Positions 25,998 to 33,738 of a DNA stretch of 64,000 nucleotides are shown piece after piece. This stretch comes from JACKII01 sp041687435. GTDB taxonomy: Bacteria > Pseudomonadota > Alphaproteobacteria > Bin95. Below the pieces are notes generated by a model that saw only the letters and a program-made list of their open reading frames with translations, was not told where the DNA came from and ran no database searches. Position 1 is the first letter of the stretch; each line of letters starts with the position of its first letter. The stretch covers positions 1-64,000 of the forward strand of contig JAWLBX010000014.1 of the NCBI GenBank assembly GCA_041687435.1. The letters are read 5' to 3'. Position numbers and translations under genes: made by a program.

Positions 25998-26893
25998 CAA
26001 ACCCGCGATCTTCTACAGGCTTCCTCGGCATCGGCGCGATGGGCCGGCCGATGGCGATCAACATGGCGAGGGCCGGTATTCCGGTCCTGGTCAGCGACCC
26101 CAATCCGGTCGCGACAGGCATCCTCGCCCAACACGGGGCCACGGTTGTGGAATCGGCCAAGGCAGTGGCGGATCAGGCCGAAACCGTCCACATCTGCCTG
26201 CCGACGGTCGCCATCGCCAACCAGGTCGCAGCGGAGGTTACGGGCGGCGGTGCCATCAAGCATCTGATCAACCACGGCACCACCGGCTCCGCCTACTCCA
26301 AGGCCACGGCTGCGGCGCTTGCGGAAAAAGGCATCGCCTTTCTCGACGCACCGATCTCCGGCGGCGTCGCGGGGGCGGAGGCCGGGACGCTCGCCATCAT
26401 GTGCTCCGGCGACAAGGCGGCGTTCGAGGCCGCCAAGCCGGCGCTGGAGGCGATGTCAGGCCAACTGACATATCTGGGCGAGGCGCCGGGCGCGGCCCAG
26501 ACCATGAAGCTCTGCAATAATATCCTGTTCTTCTGCAACCTGGCCGCCACATGCGAGACCATGACGCTCGGCGCCAAGGCGGGGCTGGATCCGGAGCAGA
26601 TGCTGACCATCATGAACAAGGCCACTGGCCGCAACTTCGCCACCGAGCAGGTGATAGGCCAATTCGTGCTGCCGCGCAGCTTCGACTTCGGCGGGGCCAA
26701 CTACATCATCGAGAAGGATCTGGAGTTGTGGCGGCAGGAGGCAGAGGCTTACGAGGTGCCGTCCTACATCGCCACCCTGGTCCGCACCCTGTTCCGGCAA
26801 ATGATTGCGGAGGAAGGCGTGAACGAGGACGCCTCGCGCATCGCGCTGCTGATGGAGCGCATGGCCGGCGCTGAGATCACGAAACCCGCCTGA
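25994..26893 (+). CDS. NAD(P)-dependent 3-hydroxyisobutyrate dehydrogenase-like oxidoreductase
   Basis: 299 residues of the beta-hydroxyacid dehydrogenase family. The Rossmann loop is FLGIGAMGRPMAINM at the N-terminus. The substrate motif is FLDAPISGGVAGAEAGTL at about 116, and the catalytic lysine is expected in MKLCNNIL (about 172). These enzymes oxidise 3-hydroxy acids or reduce the matching semialdehydes. The start is an unusual TTG overlapping the TGA of the A+T-rich gene, with AGGA 9 bases upstream inside that gene. Translation may therefore now depend on the inserted gene's transcript. It is followed closely by NIPSNAP and LLM genes, a likely operon. Confidence 0.88.
   Translation: MTNPRSSTGFLGIGAMGRPMAINMARAGIPVLVSDPNPVATGILAQHGATVVESAKAVADQAETVHICLPTVAIANQVAAEVTGGGAIKHLINHGTTGSAYSKATAAALAEKGIAFLDAPISGGVAGAEAGTLAIMCSGDKAAFEAAKPALEAMSGQLTYLGEAPGAAQTMKLCNNILFFCNLAATCETMTLGAKAGLDPEQMLTIMNKATGRNFATEQVIGQFVLPRSFDFGGANYIIEKDLELWRQEAEAYEVPSYIATLVRTLFRQMIAEEGVNEDASRIALLMERMAGAEITKPA
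26025..26120 (+). repeat. Direct repeat copy 2 (inside the intact dehydrogenase)
   Basis: Partner of 25099-25194; 87 of 96 bases agree. The divergence is enough to suggest either an old duplication or two paralogues brought together, rather than a fresh target-site duplication. Confidence 0.92.
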
Positions 26894-26922
26894 CCCAACG
26901 ATAACCCAAGAGGAAACCCCCG

Positions 26923-27240
26923 ATGCTCTATGAACTGCGCATGTACACCCTGAAGGTCGGCACAATGGCCGACGTTCTGGAACTTTACGGTAACGAGGGC
27001 TACCCCGCCTTCACTGCGGAGGAAAAGGCCCGCCTGGTCGGCTATTTCACCTCCGACACCGGCACGCTGAACCAGATCGTCCATCTCTGGCGTTTCGAGG
27101 ACGATGCGGAGCGGCGGGCGCACTGGAAGGGCGTATTCTCGAACGACGCTTTCATGGCCTTTGCCAAGAAACTGCGCCCCAACATCCTGACGCAGGAAAA
27201 CAAGCTGCTGAACGAGGCCCCCTGGGGCCCGACTCCCTGA
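26923..27240 (+). CDS. NIPSNAP family protein
   Basis: 105 residues, the normal size for a single NIPSNAP domain of the dimeric alpha-beta barrel fold. It opens MLYELRMYTLKVGTM and has the family's LNQIVHLWRFEDDAERRAHW segment. The biochemical role of bacterial NIPSNAP proteins is not settled; they are often found beside catabolic oxidoreductases, as here. A clear ribosome site (GAGGAAA) precedes the ATG. Its TGA overlaps the ATG of the following LLM gene (TGATG pattern at 27238-27242), so the two are translationally coupled. No signal peptide. Confidence 0.88.
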   Translation: MLYELRMYTLKVGTMADVLELYGNEGYPAFTAEEKARLVGYFTSDTGTLNQIVHLWRFEDDAERRAHWKGVFSNDAFMAFAKKLRPNILTQENKLLNEAPWGPTP

Positions 27241-28190
27241 TGCGGTTCGGCTTTTACCTGCCGACGCGGGGGCCGGTGGCGACGCCAGCAGCACTCAGCG
27301 CCTTCGCACGCAAGGGCGAGGAGCTGGGCTTTGACTCGGTGATGATCGCCGATCACGTCGCCTTCCCGGTCAAGATCGAAAGTGCCTACCCCTACACCAT
27401 CGACGGCGCCTTTCCCGGCCACGGCGATCAGCTGGAGCAGTTGACGCTCGCCACATATGTGGCGGCCAAGACAGAGCGCCTGCGCCTCGTTACAAGCGTC
27501 ATGATCCTGCCGCACCGCAACCCGGTGCTGACGGCGAAGATGCTGGCAACCATCGACTTTCTCTCTGAAGGCCGGCTGACCGTCGGCGTCGGCGTCGGCT
27601 GGATGCGGGAGGAGTTCGAGGCGTTGGATGCGGCACCGTTCGAGCACCGCGGCGCCGTCTCGAACGAGTATTTGGAAATCTTCAAGAAACTCTGGACCGA
27701 AGACGCGCCGTCGCATGATGGCAAGTTCTACCGTTTCGATTCGCTGCGGTGCCAGCCGCACCCGGTGCAGAAACCGCATCCGCCGATCTGGATCGGCGGC
27801 CATTCGCGTCCCGCGTTGCGGCGCACAGCGAAATACGGCGACGGCTGGCACCCGGTCGGCGCGGTCGATGCCGCACCGCTGCTGCCGGACGACTTCCGCG
27901 CCAAGATGGACATGCTGCGCCGATTGACGGAGGCGGAAGGCCGCGACCCTTCCAAGCTGGATATCTCGCTGAAGGCGCCGGTGTACGACACGAATGCAGG
28001 CAAGCGGGCCGATGGCGGCCGGCGTTATTTTACCGGCACCGACCAGCAGATTGCCGAGGACATCCGGCTGTATCAGGACATGGGCGTCGGCGAGATCGTA
28101 TTCGATTTCCGCGCGCCGACGTTGGAAGCCTGTATCGAACGGATGCAGGCTTGTGCCGGCGGCGTCATGCGGCTGATCGGTCAGGTATAA
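27240..28190 (+). CDS. LLM-class oxidoreductase, probably F420-dependent
   Basis: 316 residues of the luciferase-like barrel. MRFGFYLPTRGP, the GFDSVMIADHV segment, RLRLVTSVMILPHRNPV, GRLTVGVGVGWMREEF and PPIWIGGHSRPALRR are the pattern of the F420-dependent LLM subfamily (TIGR03619 type), distinct from the SsuD-like protein at 14688. Whether it uses F420 or FMN cannot be proved from sequence. It is coupled to the NIPSNAP gene and is probably in an operon with the dehydrogenase, suggesting one oxidative degradation route. The downstream gap is A+T-rich with no obvious terminator. Confidence 0.87.
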   Translation: MRFGFYLPTRGPVATPAALSAFARKGEELGFDSVMIADHVAFPVKIESAYPYTIDGAFPGHGDQLEQLTLATYVAAKTERLRLVTSVMILPHRNPVLTAKMLATIDFLSEGRLTVGVGVGWMREEFEALDAAPFEHRGAVSNEYLEIFKKLWTEDAPSHDGKFYRFDSLRCQPHPVQKPHPPIWIGGHSRPALRRTAKYGDGWHPVGAVDAAPLLPDDFRAKMDMLRRLTEAEGRDPSKLDISLKAPVYDTNAGKRADGGRRYFTGTDQQIAEDIRLYQDMGVGEIVFDFRAPTLEACIERMQACAGGVMRLIGQV

Positions 28191-28487
28191 ACTTTCAACA
28201 GGTTTCCGTTGCGAGGGCAGCGGATTGCCTTGGCGCTGGCCGAAATATTACTTTCTAAATACTTAGAAAATCATGCGCTTATCAAATACATTTGCGAATA
28301 TAATTGGACTTTTTTTCAAAACGCTCGAAGTTCAATCCGGAAAGCCACCTTATACTGCCGCAAATTTCAAGGTTGATAATATATTCCCACCAACGCACAC
28401 TAATTGGCGCTTTCTGGCGGTTATGCGGCAGGGGCTTTGCCCTGGCATCATGGCCGTCAGTTCATGACACCAATGGAGGAGGCAGCA
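28191..28487. other. A+T-rich intergenic region with palindrome
   Basis: About 300 bases without a supported gene. The centre is unusually A+T-rich. A perfect inverted repeat TTTCTAA (28252-28258) and TTAGAAA (28263-28269) with a 4-base spacer could be an operator for the Usp/BCCT pair downstream or the end of the LLM transcript. A run of T at about 28309-28315 has no stem before it. Confidence 0.4.
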
Positions 28488-28907
28488 TTGTTCAACATGA
28501 TCATGGTGCCCGTTGATCTTGCCCATGCCAACCGGCTGGAGCGAGCAACAACGGCGGCCGCCGACCTGGCCAAGCATTACGGCGCCACTGTCGTATATGT
28601 GGGGGTGACGCCCCCAACACCCAGTTCGATTGCCCACACGCCGCAGGAATTCACGCGCAAGCTGCAGGCCTATGCGGACGATCAGGCAGCCAAACATGGG
28701 CATCAAACCTCTGCGCACGCGATGATTTCACACGACCCGACCGTTGATTTGGACGATACCCTGCTGCGGGCAGTAGGGGAGATCGGGGCGGATTTGGTGG
28801 TGATGGCATCCCATATCCCGAATGTTGCCGATCACATCTGGCCGTCGAATGGCGGCTACATCGCATCCCACGCGAAAACGTCCGTGTTCATCGTAAGAAT
28901 GGCCTGA
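28488..28907 (+). CDS. Universal stress protein (UspA-like)
   Basis: 139 residues from a TTG that follows GGAGGAGG by 5 bases. This start gives MFNMIMVPVDL, the normal UspA N-terminus; the earlier in-frame ATGs precede the ribosome site. The fold is UspA-like, with VVYVGVTPP and ADLVVMASHIP. The usual ATP loop G-2X-G-9X-G(S/T) is not seen in the segment ASHIPNVADHIWPSNGG, so ATP binding is uncertain. It lies 28 bases before a BCCT transporter, an arrangement recalling Usp proteins that regulate osmolyte importers. Confidence 0.82.
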   Translation: MFNMIMVPVDLAHANRLERATTAAADLAKHYGATVVYVGVTPPTPSSIAHTPQEFTRKLQAYADDQAAKHGHQTSAHAMISHDPTVDLDDTLLRAVGEIGADLVVMASHIPNVADHIWPSNGGYIASHAKTSVFIVRMA

Positions 28908-28935
28908 ACCATCAAACCGGAAACGGGGAGCACCC

Positions 28936-30576
28936 ATGACAGACCCCACTGAAAATCAGGGAATACCCGCGCCGGAAGGCGAGGCAAATCTCATCGAGAC
29001 CGATTATGAGATCGGGCAAGACAATGTCGAAGGCTCGGTAGGGCCGTTCGGCTTTGATATTCACAACCCGGTCTTCATGATTTCGGGCGTGGTGATTGTT
29101 GTTTTCGTATTCTATGCGCTGGCCCTTCCGGTCCAGGCGTCAGAGGTATTCGGTTGGCTGCAGCCCTTTCTCACCTCGAACTTCGACTGGTTCTTTCTGG
29201 GCGCGGCCAACATTTTCGTCCTGTTCTGCCTGTTTCTAATCGTCAGTCCGTGGGGCGGCGTGCGCCTTGGCGGCCAGGATGCCACACCGGATTACGGCTA
29301 TGTCGGCTGGTTTGCCATGCTGTTCGCCGCCGGCATGGGCATCGGCCTGATGTTCTTCGGCGTGCTGGAGCCTGTCTACCACATGGCCATATCCGAACCG
29401 CTGGGCGTGCCCAAGCCGTTCGGTCCTGATGGCGCCATCATTCCTGAGAATGTGGAGGCCGCCCGTGCCATGGGTTTGGCCGCCACTATTTTTCATTGGG
29501 GCCTGCACCCCTGGGCCATCTATGCCGTCGTCGCCCTGGCGCTGGCGCTGTTCACCTTCAACAAAGGCCTGCCGCTGACCATCCGGTCCGCGTTCTACCC
29601 GATCTTTGGCGAGCGGGTATGGGGTTGGACCGGGCATATCATCGACACGCTGGCGGTATTCGCCACGCTGTTCGGCCTCGCAACATCACTGGGATTTGGC
29701 GCACAACAGGCCAATGCTGGGCTGGAGCATGTTTTTGGTATCCCGAACACGATCAACGTTCAGGTCATCCTGATCACTGGCATCACCGGCATTGCACTGA
29801 TTTCGGTTCTGCGCGGGCTAGATGGCGGCGTGAAGGTTCTGTCCCAGATCAATATGGGCATCGCAGCACTGCTGCTCCTATTCGTCCTGCTTGCCGGGCC
29901 GACCATGACGATTTTCAACGATTTCGTCATCGGCCTTTCCACCTATGCCAGCGAACTGGTCTTCCTCAGCAACCCGGTTGGCCGCGAGGATACCGGATAT
30001 AGCCAAGGCTGGACCGCATTCTATTGGGCCTGGTGGATCAGCTGGTCGCCGTTCGTCGGCATGTTCATCGCCCGCGTCAGCCGGGGGCGCACGGTGCGGG
30101 AATTCCTCATCTGCGTTCTGATCATCCCATCGTTGGTCTGTGTGCTGTGGATGGCGGTGTTTGGCGGCGTAGCCATTGACCAGGTACTGACCGACCCCAT
30201 CAACAGCGCGGTCAAGGCAAACGTGATCGACAGCTACAGCCCGGAACTCTCCCTGTTCGCGATGCTGGAGGGACTGCCGCTCGCCTCCATCACCTCAGTG
30301 ATCGGTATCGTGCTGGTGATCGTGTTTTTCGTCACCTCGTCGGATAGCGGCAGTCTGGTGATCGACACCATCACTGCCGGCGGCAAGGTCGATGCGCCAG
30401 TGCCGCAGCGGGTGTTCTGGTGCACGTTCGAGGGCGCCGTCGCCGTCGTGCTGTTGATCGGCGGTGGCCTCAGCGCCTTGCAGGCCATGGTGATTTCCAC
30501 CGGCCTGCCTTTCACACTGGTTCTGTTGCTGATGTGCGTCGCCATCGTCAAAGGGTTGATGAGCGAGGCGCGGTAA
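28936..30576 (+). CDS. BCCT family (betaine/choline/carnitine-type) transporter
   Basis: 546 residues with about twelve hydrophobic segments. BCCT landmarks are GMGIGLMFFGVLEPVYH (about 135), HWGLHPWAIYAV (about 190) and the signature FYWAWWISWSPFVG (about 360), in which tryptophans form the cation cage for quaternary ammonium substrates. The family exchanges or imports osmolytes with sodium or protons; the exact ligand is not deducible. There is a moderately long N-terminal cytosolic tail and a short C-terminus without the long sensory tail of osmosensing BetP. The partner Usp gene lies upstream. A strong terminator follows at 30608. Confidence 0.93.
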   Translation: MTDPTENQGIPAPEGEANLIETDYEIGQDNVEGSVGPFGFDIHNPVFMISGVVIVVFVFYALALPVQASEVFGWLQPFLTSNFDWFFLGAANIFVLFCLFLIVSPWGGVRLGGQDATPDYGYVGWFAMLFAAGMGIGLMFFGVLEPVYHMAISEPLGVPKPFGPDGAIIPENVEAARAMGLAATIFHWGLHPWAIYAVVALALALFTFNKGLPLTIRSAFYPIFGERVWGWTGHIIDTLAVFATLFGLATSLGFGAQQANAGLEHVFGIPNTINVQVILITGITGIALISVLRGLDGGVKVLSQINMGIAALLLLFVLLAGPTMTIFNDFVIGLSTYASELVFLSNPVGREDTGYSQGWTAFYWAWWISWSPFVGMFIARVSRGRTVREFLICVLIIPSLVCVLWMAVFGGVAIDQVLTDPINSAVKANVIDSYSPELSLFAMLEGLPLASITSVIGIVLVIVFFVTSSDSGSLVIDTITAGGKVDAPVPQRVFWCTFEGAVAVVLLIGGGLSALQAMVISTGLPFTLVLLLMCVAIVKGLMSEAR

Positions 30577-30607
30577 GGCACCGCCCGCGCCACCACGCAA
30601 AACGAAA

Positions 30608-30643
30608 GGCCGGGGAAGCCCATGCTTCCCCGGCCCTTTTTTT
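30608..30643. terminator. Strong intrinsic terminator between BCCT and hsp20
   Basis: GGCCGGGGAAGC (30608-30619) and its perfect complement (30624-30635) form a 12-base G+C-rich stem with a 4-base loop CCAT, followed by seven T at 30637-30643. It terminates the BCCT transcript. The A-rich sequence before the stem lets it serve hsp20 from the other side as well. Confidence 0.92.
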
Positions 30644-30663
30644 GCCTGCAAAGCCGGCTGGCA

Positions 30664-31131
30664 TCAGGCCGCCTGGGCTTCGATCGCCTGTTGCTCGACA
30701 GCCTGGGGCACCTGGCTATTGATCGCGATCTTGCGGGGCTTCATCGCCTCCGGGATCTCACGCGCCAGATCAATGTGAAGCAGCCCGTTCTCAAGCGCAG
30801 CGCCCTGGACCTTGACATGGTCCGCAAGCTGGAAGCTGCGGCGGAACGCACGGCCCGCTATGCCGCGGTAGAGGAAACTGCGGTCCTCAGGCTGCTCCGG
30901 CTGCTTGCCGATTACGAACAACACGCCATCCCTTACCTCGATCTCGAGGTCGTCTTCGGCGAAGCCTGCTACAGCCATGGTAACCCGATAGGCGTTTTCT
31001 TCGAGCTTTTCGATATTGTACGGCGGGTAGCCGCTCGCCTCTTCACCGCGGGTTGCGGCCTCCATAAGGCGCTGCATCCGGTCGAAACCGACGGTCGAAC
31101 GGAACAGAGGGGAGAAGTCAAACGTCGTCAT
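30664..31131 (-). CDS. Hsp20/IbpA-type small heat-shock protein
   Basis: 155 residues. The N-terminus MTTFDFSPLFRSTVGFDRM is the IbpA pattern. The alpha-crystallin domain spans about 35-125, with YRVTMAVAGFAEDDLEIEV and the conserved helper segment ENGLLHIDL. It keeps unfolding proteins in a refoldable state in the cytosol. The C-terminal tail is rich in Gln and Ala, and the IxI-type motif is IAI. The ATG at 31131 is the family's start; frames further upstream run through the leader and are not real. Expression should be strongly heat-induced: a sigma-32-type promoter and a ROSE-like thermometer lie just upstream. Confidence 0.93.
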   Translation of the reverse strand: MTTFDFSPLFRSTVGFDRMQRLMEAATRGEEASGYPPYNIEKLEENAYRVTMAVAGFAEDDLEIEVRDGVLFVIGKQPEQPEDRSFLYRGIAGRAFRRSFQLADHVKVQGAALENGLLHIDLAREIPEAMKPRKIAINSQVPQAVEQQAIEAQAA

Positions 31132-31240
31132 TTGCGCACATCCTCTTCGGAGCAATATGGCAGTTGCATCAGAGGACTGCCCGATCGGGCCAGTCCTATC
31201 CCCATGCAGGCGCCCGCTTGCAGCGGCGCGCCCTTGGAGA
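31132..31240 (-). promoter_or_regulatory. ROSE-type RNA thermometer in the hsp20 leader
   Basis: The leader can fold into three hairpins: 31209-31232, 31173-31197 (AGGACTG/CAGTCCT arms around a GATC centre), and a last one next to the start. In the last, UUGCU (complement of 31151-31155) faces the Shine-Dalgarno AGGA (complement of 31141-31144) across a 6-base loop. This is the UYGCU/AGGA pairing with a bulged G that defines ROSE elements. Heat would melt it and free the ribosome site 9 bases before the ATG. Confidence 0.82.
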
Positions 31241-31245
31241 TAAGG

Positions 31246-31276
31246 CGGAAATAGGTGCGCAAATTTGCGTGTCAAG
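31246..31276 (-). promoter_or_regulatory. Sigma-32 (RpoH) heat-shock promoter for hsp20
   Basis: On the minus strand CTTG (31273-31276) is followed after exactly 17 bases by CCTATTTCCG (31246-31255). This fits the alphaproteobacterial heat-shock consensus CTTG-N17-CYTATNTNNG at every defined position. It begins 4 bases after the stop codon of the upstream aminotransferase. Confidence 0.88.
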
Positions 31277-31279
31277 CCC

Positions 31280-32656
31280 CTACAGATCACCCTCCGCCTT
31301 CATCATCCGGATCGATTCACGGAAGGCATCCACGGTCTTTGCCCGGTCCTCGTCCGTATGCACGGCGGCAATGTTGCCACCCGGCCAGCCCATGATATCG
31401 ACACCGTTCAGGATCATGGCGAGCCTGAGTTTCTGCACAGCACCCGGCGCATTCGCCTTCAATTCGGCATAGCCGTACTGCAACGGATCGAAACTGTCCG
31501 GCGAGATATCGGTGTGCGCCTTCGGGTTGGTGAACACGTGAAAGGTGGAATATTCGCCATAAACCGCCCAGCGCACCCCCTCGTCGCGCAGCACCTGGTT
31601 CAGTTCTGCCCGCAACGCCGCGCCATAGGCATTGGCCTTCTCGCACACGCCCTCGTTCGCGATAATCTCCAGCGCTGAAAGCCCGGCCGCCGCACTGACC
31701 GGGTTGGCGTTGTAGGTGCCCTGGTGGCCGATTTTCTCAAAGCCCTTTGATGCGGCTTTCTCGAAATCGAGCAGTTCCAGAATCGCCTCCTTGCCGCAAA
31801 TCGCGCCGCCCGGCAGGCCGCCGGCAATGATCTTGGCAAATGTGCCGAGGTCTGGCGTCACGCCGCTCGCCTGCTGCGCGCCGCCGGGGGCGACGCGGAA
31901 ACCCGTCACGACCTCGTCGAAGATCAGAACCGAACCGTGCCTGTCGCACTGCTCACGCAGGAATTGCAGGAAGCCGGGCGCAACCGGCACCATTCCCGTG
32001 GAAGAGCCTGTCGGCTCCAAAATGACGCCGGCCACCGAATGGTCGGCAAAAGCCTGCTCCACCCCGGCCTTGTCGTTAGGGTCGACCAGCACCGTTGCCG
32101 CCGTAATGCCGGAGACGACGCCCGGCGTCGGCGTGCCGTCCATATGGCCGGCCTGGCCGCTGGCCATATGGTCGTTCCAGCCATGGAAATGGGTGCGGAA
32201 GCGGATCACCGTATCGCGGCCGGTGTAGGCACGGGCGAGACGCAGCGCCATCATCGTCGCCTCGGTCCCGCTGGAGGTGAAACGCACGCGCTCGGCACAC
32301 GGCACCATTTTGCGAATCTGTTCCCCCCATTGGACCTCACGCGGGTGGCTGGCGCCGAAATGGGTGCCGTCGGCCAGCGCTTCCTGCATCGCCGCCAGCA
32401 CGCGCGGATGGTTATGGCCCAGGATCAGCGCGCCATGGCCACCGAAATAATCGACATATTCGTTGCCATCCACATCCCACTTATGCCCCCCTTCCCCACG
32501 GGTAATGTAGAGGCTGTAGGGTGCCAGGTGCCGGCTGTCGTGCGTGATACCGGAAGGAAAACTCTCGCGCGCCCGCTCCGCCCATTCTGCGGAACCCGGC
32601 GTCTTGGCGCGATAGGCGGTGATGATGGCGGAATTCGAAAGCGCAGTATCCGGCAC
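31280..32656 (-). CDS. Class III PLP-dependent aminotransferase (glutamate-1-semialdehyde aminomutase-like)
   Basis: 458 residues from a GTG with AAGGAA 9 bases upstream. In-frame ATGs at 32713 and 32737 would leave almost no room for the divergent promoter. Fold-type I features are clear: SSGTEATMMALRLARA binds the cofactor phosphate, IFDEVVTGFR carries the pyridine-nitrogen Asp, and the Schiff-base lysine is in GTFAKIIAGGLPGG. The pattern is the glutamate-1-semialdehyde aminomutase/omega-aminotransferase branch. The extended N-terminal region and the absence of haem genes nearby favour an aminotransferase of unknown substrate. The divergent M19-like gene may act in the same pathway. Confidence 0.87.
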   Translation of the reverse strand: MPDTALSNSAIITAYRAKTPGSAEWAERARESFPSGITHDSRHLAPYSLYITRGEGGHKWDVDGNEYVDYFGGHGALILGHNHPRVLAAMQEALADGTHFGASHPREVQWGEQIRKMVPCAERVRFTSSGTEATMMALRLARAYTGRDTVIRFRTHFHGWNDHMASGQAGHMDGTPTPGVVSGITAATVLVDPNDKAGVEQAFADHSVAGVILEPTGSSTGMVPVAPGFLQFLREQCDRHGSVLIFDEVVTGFRVAPGGAQQASGVTPDLGTFAKIIAGGLPGGAICGKEAILELLDFEKAASKGFEKIGHQGTYNANPVSAAAGLSALEIIANEGVCEKANAYGAALRAELNQVLRDEGVRWAVYGEYSTFHVFTNPKAHTDISPDSFDPLQYGYAELKANAPGAVQKLRLAMILNGVDIMGWPGGNIAAVHTDEDRAKTVDAFRESIRMMKAEGDL

Positions 32657-32739
32657 GGGGCTGGGTTCCTTCTCGGCAGGATGGAAGCTAGGCTTATGAT
32701 ATGCGATCAGCATACCCGGAACCGAAGGAGCCGTCACCC

Positions 32740-33735
32740 ATGGCCAGCATTCTTGCGGACGCCCTGCACCAAAGCAGCATCGTCATCGACGGCCTCAATA
32801 TCTCGAACTGGTCGCGCGACGTGTTTGAGCAGATGCACAAGGGCGGACTGACCGCCGCCAATTGCACCTGTTCCGTCTGGGAAGGTTTCAACGAGACCAT
32901 GGCCAATATCGCGCAATGGAAGCGCGATCTGGATGAAAACGCCGACCTTCTGATGCAGGTCCACTGCGCCGCCGACATCCGCCGCGCCAAGGAGGCGAAG
33001 AAGGTCGGCATTATTCTGGGCTGGCAGAACACCTATGCGATCGAGCAAAACCTGGACCATCTCTACCTGTTCCGGGATCTGGGCGTGCGGGTGATGCAAC
33101 TCACCTACAACACGCAGAACCTTGTCGGCTCCGGCTGCTGGGAGAGCCGGGACTCGGGCCTCAGCGACTATGGCCGCGAAGTCATCGATTGCATGAATGA
33201 TCTTGGCATTCTCGTCGACCTATCCCATGTCGGCGACCAGACCAGCCGGGATGCCATTGCACACTCGGCAAAGCCGGTTGCCTATACCCACTGTTTCCCC
33301 GCGGCCCTGAAAACGCACCCCCGCAACAAGCCCGACGACATGCTGAAGCTGATTGCGGATAAGGGCGGCTTTGTCGGCATCGTCGCCTACACGCCTTTCA
33401 TGCCGAAGGGCGACGCCTCGACGGTGGAGGATGTGCTGGACGGCTACGAACATGTTATCGGCCTGATCGGAGAGGACCGGGTTGGCATCGGCACCGACTT
33501 CACCCAGGGTCAGGGTGTGGAGTTCTTCGAATATCTCCGCTCGGACAAAGGCTTTGGCCGGCCACTATCCGAACCGATGACCAAACGCCCGGACAATCCG
33601 AAAGGGCTGGACGGCCCCGCCGAATACCCGAACCTGACGGAAGCCATGATGAACCGTGGCTGGAGCGAAAAACGCATCCGCAAGGTGCTGGGCGAGAACT
33701 GGCTTGCATTCCTCGAGGATGTCTGGGGCGGCTGA
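32740..33735 (+). CDS. Membrane dipeptidase (M19)-like protein lacking key metal ligands
   Basis: 331 residues with the TIM-barrel layout of renal-dipeptidase-type M19 proteins. The late ligands are recognisable: DLSHVGDQT, THCFPAAL and VGIGTDFTQG. The early ones are not: the usual HxD after the first strand is replaced in VIDGLNISNW, and the bridging Glu region reads ILGWQNTYAIE. A normal di-zinc centre is therefore doubtful, and the protein may use one metal or have a different chemistry. The ATG at 32740 gives a compact N-terminus; a longer frame from 32701 is possible. No signal peptide. It is divergent from the aminotransferase and ends 3 bases before a convergent gene's stop. Confidence 0.8.
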   Translation: MASILADALHQSSIVIDGLNISNWSRDVFEQMHKGGLTAANCTCSVWEGFNETMANIAQWKRDLDENADLLMQVHCAADIRRAKEAKKVGIILGWQNTYAIEQNLDHLYLFRDLGVRVMQLTYNTQNLVGSGCWESRDSGLSDYGREVIDCMNDLGILVDLSHVGDQTSRDAIAHSAKPVAYTHCFPAALKTHPRNKPDDMLKLIADKGGFVGIVAYTPFMPKGDASTVEDVLDGYEHVIGLIGEDRVGIGTDFTQGQGVEFFEYLRSDKGFGRPLSEPMTKRPDNPKGLDGPAEYPNLTEAMMNRGWSEKRIRKVLGENWLAFLEDVWGG

Positions 33736-33738
33736 GCC

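Noticed and set aside
25099..26120. Insertion-sequence target duplication
   Set aside because: The 96-base repeats differ at nine positions, are far longer than any target duplication, and no transposase or terminal inverted repeats accompany them.
28273..28467. 64-codon ORF in the A+T-rich gap
   Set aside because: No ribosome site; it lies across the likely promoter region of the Usp gene.
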